A stretch of DNA of 64,000 nt from Sphingomonas sp. SCN 67-18 (GTDB lineage: Bacteria; Pseudomonadota; Alphaproteobacteria; Sphingomonadales; Sphingomonadaceae). Positions 30,326-38,027 of this stretch are shown here, piece by piece; the first letter of the stretch is position 1, and every line of letters starts with the position of its first letter. Under the pieces are notes generated by a model that saw only the letters and a list, made by a program, of their open reading frames with translations, was not told the origin of the DNA and ran no database searches. A program made the position numbers and the translations under genes. Location: NCBI RefSeq assembly GCF_001724715.1, contig NZ_MEFG01000019.1, positions 1 through 64,000 on the forward strand, in the 5' to 3' direction.

Positions 30326-32116
30326 ATGAAGTTGCGCACAGCCGCCCTTTTCATTGCATGTTCCGCGCTTTCCACCGCTGCCATGGCGCAAGCGGGCAAG
30401 GCCCCCGCGGTCAACAAGCCGATCGCCCATAACGACCCCGGCCGCTCCGGCTGGAACCCGCTCGAGACCAAGCTGACCCCCGCCACCGTGGGCAGCGCCG
30501 ATTTCGGCCCGGTCTGGTCCTCGCCGCAGCTCGACAGTTTCGAGAACACGCCGCCGCGCCTGTTCTCGGCGCCGCTTTATCTGCAGTCGGTCAAGATGAC
30601 CGGCGGCGCGCATCGCGGCAAGACCTTCCCTGTTACCTTCGTCACCACCACCACCGGCTATGCCTATGCGATCAGCACGGCGGCGGTCGGCGGCGTTGCG
30701 CCCGGCACCATCCTGTGGCGCACCCGGCTTACCGAAACGCCGTGCAACAAGGGTACGCTCGGCAATTACGGCACCGGCGTCATCGACATGAAGGCCAACC
30801 GTTTCTACGTCACCAGCTGCAGCAGCGCGAGCGGCGAGAATCTGTGGAGCGCCCACGCGCTCGACCTGCGCAGCGGCCAGCAGCTTCCCGGCTGGCCGGT
30901 GGCGCTGAGCCAGGCGGTGATCGACCAGCCCTCGCTCAACCGCAACGGCAAGCGCACCTGGCAGCTGGGCAAGAAATATCGTTATGTCCAGCGCGGCGCG
31001 CTGGTGCTGAACGGCGACGGATCGCGCCTCTATCTCGCCTTCGGCGCGGACGCCGTGGGCTGGATGCTGGTGCTCGACGTGCCGAGCCGCAAGGTCGTCT
31101 CCGCCTTCTCGGCCACGCCCGACGACGTGCAGGACGGCGGCGGCATGTGGGCCCAGGGCGGCCCCGCGCTCGACGAGAAGGGCCGGCTCTACGTGTCCAC
31201 CGGGTCCAACCTGCAGGACGGCATCAACCTTGGCCTGGAGAGCATGCACCCGGACAAGCAGAACAACTGGTCCCACTCCATCCTGCAGTTCGAGGACAAC
31301 CGGACCAACGGCCTGACCCTGACCGGCAGCTACACCCCCTATAATTATTGCCAGGCGGGCAAGGCGGATATCGACATCGGCAGCAGCCCGGTGATCACCG
31401 TCAACCTGCCGGCCGGCACGTCGCAGACCACCAACCTGCTGGTTCTCGGCGGCGGCAAGCAGGGCGTCATCTACCTGCTCGACCGCGACAAGATGCCGGG
31501 CAGCCTGACCCAGCGCCAGGCCTGCGCGCTCGATCCGGCGACCGACCTGTCGCTGCTGGCGCCCGAACCGCAGCCCGAATGGAAGCGGCGCGGCCCGATC
31601 AGCCTGTTCAAGCCGTTTTCGGATGAATATGGCGCGTTCGACCAGGCCAAGAGCCGCACCTCCGCGTCCTATTATCGCGATGCGAAGGGAGACACCTACA
31701 TCTACGTCAGCGGCGCCAGCAAGAAGGGCGAGAATTTCAACACCAGCGCCCCGCCCAGCCTCGCCAAGGTGAAGGTGGTCGCCAGCCCCAACGCGCCGGC
31801 CCATCTGAAGGTCGACAAGCTGGAGATGAAGACCACGCTGCACAATGCCGGATCTCCGGTCATTTCCAGCAATGGCGGCAATGACGCGATCGTGTGGGTG
31901 GTGGACCAAAACGCCGCGCGCACCGTCAGCCTCTATGCCGCCAAGCCGCCCCAGCCCATCCTCTACGCGTTCGACGCGGTCACGCTCGACACGATCTGGA
32001 AGAGCCCGGAAGGCGAGCTGGCGACGACCGGCAACTACAGCGAAGTCACCGTCGCCAACGGGCAGGTGCTCGTCGGCACCGACCGCATCCAGGCCTATGG
32101 CCTGAAATCGAAGTAA
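30326..32116 (+). CDS. Exported quinoprotein-like beta-propeller protein
   Basis: A 596-residue protein with a signal peptide (MKLRTAALFIACSALSTAAMAQ). The mature part reads as a BamB/PQQ-enzyme-like beta-propeller with repeated blade elements such as TTGYAYAIS, GSRLYLAFGADAVGWML, LYVSTGSN, LVLGGGKQGVIYLLDRD and VLYAFDAVTLDTIW-like strands near the C-terminus. I cannot identify the vicinal Cys pair or the PQQ-binding acid set of true quinoprotein dehydrogenases, so catalytic activity is unproven. It is clearly paralogous to the minus-strand protein at 35912-37738 (shared SSPQLDSF, PRLFxAPLY and DIDIGSS blocks). First gene of an operon with three DUF1080 genes. Confidence 0.75.
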   Translation: MKLRTAALFIACSALSTAAMAQAGKAPAVNKPIAHNDPGRSGWNPLETKLTPATVGSADFGPVWSSPQLDSFENTPPRLFSAPLYLQSVKMTGGAHRGKTFPVTFVTTTTGYAYAISTAAVGGVAPGTILWRTRLTETPCNKGTLGNYGTGVIDMKANRFYVTSCSSASGENLWSAHALDLRSGQQLPGWPVALSQAVIDQPSLNRNGKRTWQLGKKYRYVQRGALVLNGDGSRLYLAFGADAVGWMLVLDVPSRKVVSAFSATPDDVQDGGGMWAQGGPALDEKGRLYVSTGSNLQDGINLGLESMHPDKQNNWSHSILQFEDNRTNGLTLTGSYTPYNYCQAGKADIDIGSSPVITVNLPAGTSQTTNLLVLGGGKQGVIYLLDRDKMPGSLTQRQACALDPATDLSLLAPEPQPEWKRRGPISLFKPFSDEYGAFDQAKSRTSASYYRDAKGDTYIYVSGASKKGENFNTSAPPSLAKVKVVASPNAPAHLKVDKLEMKTTLHNAGSPVISSNGGNDAIVWVVDQNAARTVSLYAAKPPQPILYAFDAVTLDTIWKSPEGELATTGNYSEVTVANGQVLVGTDRIQAYGLKSK

Positions 32117-32171
32117 TCCGTCCAGACAAGGCGCCGGCCCGCGCGGCCGGCGCCCAAGAAGGAGCCGCTTC

Positions 32172-32990
32172 ATGATCTTCCGCCGCCAGCGCCGCGCGCC
32201 GTTAGCCGCCCTCGCCCTGCTTGTTATCGGGATGGCGGCAGCGCCGCTCGCCGCCGAGCCGGCAGCGCCGCCCGGCTTCACATCGCTGTTCGACGGCAAG
32301 ACGCTGAACGGCTGGCGGGGCGACCCGGCGCTCTGGTCGGTGCGCGACGGCGTGATCGACGGCGGATCGGACGAGCCGGTCAAACATGCGACCTATCTGA
32401 TCCACGAAGGCAATTTCGCGGACTTCGAACTGCACTTCAAATATCGGTTCATCGCAGACGGCAATTCCGGTTTCCAGATCCGCAGCCGCGTAATCGACGA
32501 GGCCAAGTTCGACGTCGCCGGATACCAGGCCAATGTGGTGCCGCCCGGGCAGAATGTCCGTTTCGCCATGCTTTACGACATGGTCGGCCGCAGCGAGATC
32601 GCGCTGCTCAGCGAAAAGGTCGAGATTTCGGAAGAGAATGGCAAGGTCAAGCGGGTGATCAGCGGATCGGTGAACCCGATCCAAACCATCCTCAGCTCCT
32701 ACAAGCCCTATCCCGAATGGAACGACTATGTCGTCATCGCCTATGGCAACCGCATCATCCATGTCGTGAACGGCTATCTCGCCGTCGACGCGGTGGACCT
32801 CAATCCCGCCGGCGCCAGGGACGGGGTGCTCGCCCTCCAGCTCGATTTCGGATCGGCGATGCGGGTGCAGTTCAAGGACATCGCCGTCAAGCGGCTCACC
32901 GCCGCGCCGGACATAAGCGGCCGTTTCCAGACCATTGCCGGGCCGCCGCAGACCACGCCGGAAATCCCCCGCCGCCCGCCGCATAAATGA
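32172..32990 (+). CDS. Exported DUF1080 protein (3-keto-disaccharide hydrolase family), copy 1
   Basis: A 272-residue protein with a signal peptide ending near AAPLAA, followed by one concanavalin-like DUF1080 domain. Family landmarks are GFTSLFDGKTLNGWRG, the strand FELHFKYRF, NSGFQIRSR, YPEWNDYVVIAYGNR and IHVVNGYLAVD. Characterised members of this Pfam family act on 3-keto-glycosides, cleaving the glycosidic bond after C3 oxidation of the sugar. AAGGAG precedes the ATG by 8 bases. It is 55 bases behind the beta-propeller gene and 46 bases ahead of copy 2. Substrate is unknown. Confidence 0.88.
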   Translation: MIFRRQRRAPLAALALLVIGMAAAPLAAEPAAPPGFTSLFDGKTLNGWRGDPALWSVRDGVIDGGSDEPVKHATYLIHEGNFADFELHFKYRFIADGNSGFQIRSRVIDEAKFDVAGYQANVVPPGQNVRFAMLYDMVGRSEIALLSEKVEISEENGKVKRVISGSVNPIQTILSSYKPYPEWNDYVVIAYGNRIIHVVNGYLAVDAVDLNPAGARDGVLALQLDFGSAMRVQFKDIAVKRLTAAPDISGRFQTIAGPPQTTPEIPRRPPHK

Positions 32991-33036
32991 CAATTTACCG
33001 CGCCCGCACCTGCCGGCGCATGAGAGGAAGAACGAC

Positions 33037-33906
33037 ATGACTATCCGCCACAAGGCCTTTTGGACGATCGCCGGGTCCGCGATCGCCATCGCTTTGGCTC
33101 CCGCAGCCCTCCATGCCCAGGCAGCGCCCGTGCCCGAAGGCTTCACCGCGCTGTTCGACGGCAAGACGCTCAACGGCTGGCACGGCAACACCAAGGTCTG
33201 GCGGGTCGAGGACGGCGCGATCACCGGCGGCACCGAAAGCCCGATCGATGCCAACACCTTCCTGATTTACGAACGCCCCTATGGCGATTTCGAGGTCCGC
33301 TTCAAATATCGCTGGCAGACGCCGGAAGGGAATAGCGGCTTCCAGTTCCGCAGCGGCCAGATGGAGGGCGATTACGTCCTCACCGGGCTGCAGGCGAACG
33401 TAACCCCCATAGACGTGCCGCCGGATCGTTACGGAATGCTCTACAATGAAACCGGCGACCGGCAGGAAATGGTGATGCTGGGTCAGCGCGCGGAGATCAC
33501 CCGGCGCAGCGCCAACGGCATGGGCACCGGGCGCGTCGTCCGCACCGTGAAGGAAATGGTCAACGACCGCGCCGCCATCCTGAAAACGATCAAGCCCTAC
33601 CCCGAATGGAACGAGGTGGTGCTGATCGCCTATGGCAACCACATGGTCTCGGCCATCAACGGCATGCTGGCCTTCGACGCGCTGGACAATGATCCGGTCG
33701 GCAAGCGGGACGGCCTGTTCGGCCTGCAAGCCCACAAGGGCCCAGTGATGAAGGTCCAGTTCAAGGACATCGTCGTCAAGCCGCTGACCGCCGCGCCCGA
33801 CCTGGAAGGGCGCTTCAAGAGCACGGTCAGCCCGGCGCCGGAACCGAGGCAAACCTACAAGGATTCGACGCGCGCCGCGATGCCGGACGTCGCCCTGCCC
33901 CAATAA
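33037..33906 (+). CDS. Exported DUF1080 protein, copy 2
   Basis: A 289-residue paralogue of copy 1 with its own signal peptide (cleavage near ALHAQ) and a complete DUF1080 domain: GFTALFDGKTLNGWHG, FEVRFKYRWQ, NSGFQFRSGQ, a YGMLYNETGDRQEM block, and YPEWNEVVLIAYGNH. It has a C-terminal extension (YKDSTRAAMPDVALPQ) also seen in the minus-strand copy (YKDSTKVNLPD), so these two are probably the closest relatives. The start at 33037 is chosen for the signal peptide and a GAGAGGAAG site. Third gene of the plus operon. Confidence 0.88.
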   Translation: MTIRHKAFWTIAGSAIAIALAPAALHAQAAPVPEGFTALFDGKTLNGWHGNTKVWRVEDGAITGGTESPIDANTFLIYERPYGDFEVRFKYRWQTPEGNSGFQFRSGQMEGDYVLTGLQANVTPIDVPPDRYGMLYNETGDRQEMVMLGQRAEITRRSANGMGTGRVVRTVKEMVNDRAAILKTIKPYPEWNEVVLIAYGNHMVSAINGMLAFDALDNDPVGKRDGLFGLQAHKGPVMKVQFKDIVVKPLTAAPDLEGRFKSTVSPAPEPRQTYKDSTRAAMPDVALPQ

Positions 33907-34002
33907 TCATCCGCGCCCGTCGCCGCGCCCCGGCGCGCTGGCGGGCACTTCCCCCGGCACCGGCAACAGCCGGGCCGACATAAGTTGCAAGGAGAGTAGT
34001 TC

Positions 34003-34885
34003 ATGACCCCCCGGACCTTTCGGAAACGCTGCCTGAGGGCGATCGCGATGACGGCGGCAATCGCCGCCGCCCTGCCCGCCGCAGCCCAGGCAGCCGACGC
34101 GCCGGCCCCGGTGCCCGCCGGCTTCACCTCGCTGTTCGACGGCAAGACGCTGAACGGCTGGCGTACGCGACGGCGCCATCACCGCCAGCTCGGCGGAAGG
34201 ATTGAAATACAACACCTTCCTGATCCTCGATAAGCCCTATACGGATTTCGAGATCCGCTTCAAATATCGCTTCGCCACGGCGCAGGGCAATTCGGGCCTG
34301 CAGATCCGCAGCGGCCAGACCGACGGCAATTACGTGCTGGGCGGCATGCAGGCGAACATCATTCCCGCCAATTTCACCGATTGCGGCCTGCCTTCCTGCG
34401 GCGAGGAACGCTTCGGCATGCTCTATGAGGAACTGAACCGGCTGGAGCTGGTGCTGCTGGGCCAGAAGGCGACGATCACGCGCCGCCAGTCCAAGACCGG
34501 CGGCCCCGGCCAGGTCGTCCGCACAATCACGGGTACGACCAATTCGCGCGCGGACATCATCAAGGCCGTGAAGCCTTACCCGGAATGGAACGAGGATATC
34601 GTGATCGCCCATGGCAATCGCATCATCCACATCATCAACGGCTATGTCGCTTTCGACGCCACGGACAATGACCCGCTGCGCACGATGAGCGGGCTGATCG
34701 GCATCCAGGCCCATGCCGGCCCGCCCAGCACGATGCAGTTCAAGGATTTCGTGATCAAGCCGCTGACGGCGATGCCGGACATTGCGAGCCGCTTCATCAG
34801 CAAGCCGGAAACGGCGGCGGAGCCGGAGCGCGTCTATCGCACCATCGAGTTGAAGACCGAAGCCGGTCCTTACGTGGCGCCCTGA
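34003..34885 (+). pseudogene. DUF1080 protein gene, copy 3, disrupted by a small deletion/frameshift
   Basis: The first part (from 34003) encodes a signal peptide and GFTSLFDGKTLNGWR, then runs out of frame to a stop at 34233. The other frame picks up at VRDGAITASSAEGLKYNTF around 34163 and continues intact to 34885. Compared with copies 1, 2 and 4, about seven residues plus two bases (roughly 23 nt) are missing exactly between NGWR and VRDG. An internal start at 34202 would give 227 residues without a signal peptide. A natural deletion is likelier than a base-calling error because a multi-base block is absent. Confidence 0.75.
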
Positions 34886-34910
34886 CCTCCACCGGTGGTG
34901 GAATGGTCCA

Positions 34911-34947
34911 CGGCCCGCGAAGCTGGTGCTTCGCGGGCCGTTTTTTT
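34911..34947 (+). terminator. Rho-independent terminator ending the plus DUF1080 operon
   Basis: Perfect 13-base stem (34911-34923 with 34928-34940), TGGT loop, followed by seven T residues. It lies in the 82-base gap where the two mirrored operons converge. Confidence 0.95.
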
Positions 34948-34967
34948 AAACCATCACACTGGCGGGA

Positions 34968-35849
34968 TCATTCGGGATCGTTGACCAGCGTGTCCGGCAG
35001 GTTGACCTTGGTCGAATCCTTGTAGGACACGATCGGCGTGTTGAGCGTGACCGGCTTGGTGATGAACCGGCCGGTGATGTCCGGGAAGCTCGTCAGCGGC
35101 TTGATGACGATGTCCTTCATCTGGATCCACATCGCCGGCCCCTTGTGGACCTGGATGCCGATCAGGCCGTCCTTCAGGCTCATCGGATCATTGTCGGTGG
35201 CGTCGAACGCCATATAGCCGTTGATCGCATAGACCATGCGGTTGCCATGGACGATCAGCACATGCTCGTTCCAGCCCGGCGCCGGATTCACCTTGCTGAG
35301 AATCTCGGTGCGGTCGTTGACCATGCCGGTCACGGTGCGCACGATGCGCCCCTGTCCGCCGCCTGCCGCCTGGGCGCGGGTGATGGTGGCCTTCTGGCCC
35401 AGCAGCACCATTTCCTGCTTCTCGCCGATTTCGTCATAAAGCATGGCGAAACGCTCGCGTGACTTGGGCAGCGGCGTGATGTTCGCCTGCGGTCCGGCCA
35501 TGAAGAAATTACCGCCAATGTCGCCGCTGCGGAACTGCAGGCCGGAATTGCCGACTTCCTCCAGGAAGCGATATTTGAAGCGGATCTCGAAGTTCGCATA
35601 AGGCTTGTTCAGGATCAGATAGGTGTTCTTGTCGATCGGCTTATCCGAACCGCCGGTGATGGCGCCGTCGCGCACGGAGAACACGGTGGGGTCGCCGCGC
35701 CAGCCGTTCAGCGTGGTGCCGTCGAACAGCGAGGTGAAGCCGGCGGGCACGGGGGCCTGCTGGGCATAAGCCGGCGCCAGCGGGCTGGCCATGATCGCAA
35801 GAAACGTCAAATATCGCATGGTGGTCTTGCTACGAACCCTGGCTGTCAT
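34968..35849 (-). CDS. Exported DUF1080 protein, copy 4
   Basis: A 293-residue protein with a signal peptide (MRYLTFLAIMASPLAPAYAQ core, preceded by a basic stretch) and a full DUF1080 domain: GFTSLFDGTTLNGWRG, FEIRFKYRF, NSGLQFRSGD, ERFAMLYDEIGEKQEMVLLG-like block, and the C-terminal YKDSTKVNLPD also present in copy 2. ATG 35849 has GGGAG/AAGGAA directly upstream; an in-frame ATG at 35864 precedes it. It is 62 bases downstream of the second beta-propeller gene, the same order as on the plus strand. Confidence 0.88.
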   Translation of the reverse strand: MTARVRSKTTMRYLTFLAIMASPLAPAYAQQAPVPAGFTSLFDGTTLNGWRGDPTVFSVRDGAITGGSDKPIDKNTYLILNKPYANFEIRFKYRFLEEVGNSGLQFRSGDIGGNFFMAGPQANITPLPKSRERFAMLYDEIGEKQEMVLLGQKATITRAQAAGGGQGRIVRTVTGMVNDRTEILSKVNPAPGWNEHVLIVHGNRMVYAINGYMAFDATDNDPMSLKDGLIGIQVHKGPAMWIQMKDIVIKPLTSFPDITGRFITKPVTLNTPIVSYKDSTKVNLPDTLVNDPE

Positions 35850-35911
35850 TTCCTTCTCCCTCATCGGTTTGATACTGTCGTGGTCCCTGCTCTTGCGGCA
35901 GAATAGCGGCC

Positions 35912-37738
35912 CTAATCGTTGCGCAGGCCGAACGCCTGCAGCCTGTCCGTGCCGACCAGCGCAATGCCGTCGGCCACCGTCGCCTCATTATATTTGCCCG
36001 ACGTGAACAGCTCCCCTTCCGGGTTTTTCCAGAGCAGCTTGAAGCTGAGCGCGTCGAACGCGTAGAGCACCGGCTTGGGCGCGGCATCGCCGTAGAGATT
36101 GGCAGTGCGCGGCGCGTTGTTGTCCAGCACCCAAACGATCGCATCCTTGCCGCCATTGCTGGTGATCACCGGCGATCCGGGGTTCTTGAAGGTCTGCGTT
36201 TCCTCAAGCCCGTCGACGCGCAGGAAAGCGGGCTTGCCAGGGTTGGTCACCACCTTCACCCGGGCGAGACCGGGAGGCGCGTCGAGGGTCAGGTTCTCGC
36301 CGATCTTCTTGCTGCCGCTGACATAGAGATAGCTCGTGCCCCTGGCATCGCGGAAATAGGCGGCGGTACTGCGGCTCTTTGCCTGGTCGAACGCGCCCAG
36401 ATTGTCGGAATAGGGCTTGAACAGGTTGATCGGCCCGGGCTTGCCGAATTCAGGCTGCACGTCCGGCGCCAGCAGCGACTTGTCCGTGGTGGAATCGTCG
36501 CTGCACGGCTGGCGCCTGGTGAGGCCGCCGGGCATGTGATCGCGGTCCAGCAGGTAGATATTGCCCTGCTTGCCGCCGCCCAGCGTCAGCAGGCGCCGGG
36601 TGCTGCTGGTGCCCGCCGGCAGGTCGAACGCGACCACGCCGCTGCTGCCGATGTCGATGTCCGTCTTGGACGCCTGGCAGTAGTTGAACGGCGTGTAGGT
36701 GCCGGTCAGCGTCAGGCCGCGCTCGCGGTCGTCGGCGAACTGGAGGATCGATTGCCCCCATGCGCCGTCGCATTCCGGGCATACGCCCTCAAGCCCGTAC
36801 AGGCGGCCGGGGATCAGGTTCGCGCCCGACGACACGTGAATGCGGTCGTCGGCGTCGATCGCGGGGCCGCTGGACGCCCAGAAGCCGCCCTGTTCCTGCT
36901 GGTTGGCCTGGATGGAGGAAAAGGCCGTGGCGACCTTGGCGGTCTGCGTGTCGACCGCGATCAGCCAGCCCACGCCGTCCGGCCCGAAGGCCAGGTACAG
37001 GCGCGATCCGTCCCCGTTCAGGTTCAGCGCCCCGCGCTGGGTGTAGCATGGGGTGCGGCACACCGCGCGCTTGCCGTCCGACGAAAATCCGTTCTTGTCG
37101 TCCGTCTCGGCAACCCATTTGGTATCGCCGTTCCGGTTCATCCCCGGCTGGTTCATCGTCTCCGCGTCGATCTTGACCGGCCAGCCGGGCACGTCCTGCC
37201 CGCTGCGGATGTCGAGCGCGTGCACCTGCCACTGCGGCTCGCTGCAGCTCGTCACATAAAGGCGGCCGGTTTTCGGGTCGATGATCGGCGTGCTCAGGTT
37301 GCCCTGCGCGCCCTTGGTGCACGGATTGTCCGTCAGCCGCGTCCGCCACAGGATGGTGCCCGGCTGGACGCCGTTGGCGGCCGCGGCGGCGATGGCATAG
37401 GCATAGCCGGTGGTGGTGACGACGAAGGCGACCGGGAAGCTCTTCCCGGCATGATCGCCGCCCTCCATGGTCACCGACTTCATGTAGAGCGGCGCGGCGA
37501 ACAGGCGCGGCGGCATGCCGTTGAAGCTGTCCAGTTGCGGCGAGGACCAGATCTGGCCGAACTTGCCGCTCGCCACATTCTGCGGCGTCAGGCGGCTTTC
37601 ATGGTCGTTCCACCCGGTCCGCTGGGCATCGTTATGATAAGTGAGCTTGTCGACCGGAGAGGTTGGTACGCTCTGGGCATAACCGTTGGTGGAAATCGCC
37701 GCCAGGACGGTGAATACGCTTACAGCCCAAAGCTTCAT
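35912..37738 (-). CDS. Exported quinoprotein-like beta-propeller protein, second copy
   Basis: A 608-residue paralogue of the protein at 30326-32116. The start at 37738 gives a proper signal peptide (MKLWAVSVFTVLAAISTNGYAQ); the frame is open much further upstream but that part is not protein-like. Blade motifs include TTGYAYAIAAA, GRLYVTSCS, SRLYLAFGPDGVGWLIAVD, LTLGGGKQGNIYLLDRDHM and VLYAFDALSFKLLW. Unlike the first copy it has an extra Cys-containing insert (AVCRTPCYTQRG) and a CPECDG loop, possibly disulfides. It heads the minus operon with DUF1080 copy 4. A PQQ cofactor is possible but not shown. Confidence 0.75.
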   Translation of the reverse strand: MKLWAVSVFTVLAAISTNGYAQSVPTSPVDKLTYHNDAQRTGWNDHESRLTPQNVASGKFGQIWSSPQLDSFNGMPPRLFAAPLYMKSVTMEGGDHAGKSFPVAFVVTTTGYAYAIAAAAANGVQPGTILWRTRLTDNPCTKGAQGNLSTPIIDPKTGRLYVTSCSEPQWQVHALDIRSGQDVPGWPVKIDAETMNQPGMNRNGDTKWVAETDDKNGFSSDGKRAVCRTPCYTQRGALNLNGDGSRLYLAFGPDGVGWLIAVDTQTAKVATAFSSIQANQQEQGGFWASSGPAIDADDRIHVSSGANLIPGRLYGLEGVCPECDGAWGQSILQFADDRERGLTLTGTYTPFNYCQASKTDIDIGSSGVVAFDLPAGTSSTRRLLTLGGGKQGNIYLLDRDHMPGGLTRRQPCSDDSTTDKSLLAPDVQPEFGKPGPINLFKPYSDNLGAFDQAKSRSTAAYFRDARGTSYLYVSGSKKIGENLTLDAPPGLARVKVVTNPGKPAFLRVDGLEETQTFKNPGSPVITSNGGKDAIVWVLDNNAPRTANLYGDAAPKPVLYAFDALSFKLLWKNPEGELFTSGKYNEATVADGIALVGTDRLQAFGLRND

Positions 37739-37879
37739 CTCATGCTCTCCACGCTTGCGCCCTTTGCCTTGCGCCCCGCCCCGGCGGAATGGCCCTGGCC
37801 TTCCTGTGGGTTCGCGGATGTGCGCCGGATGGGCGACATGTCCTCCGGTCCGTCTTCGCGGCCTTGTGACTTTTATGAA

Positions 37880-37895
37880 TGCACAGGCCGTGCCA
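37880..37895 (-). promoter_or_regulatory. Sigma-54 (-24/-12) promoter for the second beta-propeller/DUF1080 operon
   Basis: Minus-strand TGGCACG-N4-GTGCA: perfect -24 box, one mismatch in the -12 box. The UAS-like repeat at 37950-37963 is 54 bases upstream. Predicted start near 37868, leaving about 130 bases of leader. Confidence 0.75.
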
Positions 37896-37949
37896 AACCT
37901 CAAATGCGATGAAATCCGCACCCTATACGCTTTTGCCGTAGATTTGACT

Positions 37950-37963
37950 GTCACTTTTGTTAC
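37950..37963. promoter_or_regulatory. Upstream activator site (GTCAC-TTTT-GTTAC)
   Basis: Inverted repeat matching the perfect site at 39875-39888 with one base change. Additional GTGAC half-sites occur at 37967-37971 and 37988-37992. It lies between the minus sigma-54 promoter and the start of the activator gene (64 bases away), so it could also allow the activator to regulate its own expression. Confidence 0.6.
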
Positions 37964-38027
37964 CCTGTGACATCGGCATCCCGATAAGTGACAGCCGAAG
38001 CGGGAGAGATTTGAGTGCGAGTACAGT

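Noticed and set aside
30326-32116. Calling the beta-propeller proteins PQQ-dependent alcohol or glucose dehydrogenases
   Set aside because: The overall propeller pattern fits, but I could not find the vicinal Cys pair or the conserved PQQ/metal-binding acid and Asn residues, so only 'quinoprotein-like' is supported.
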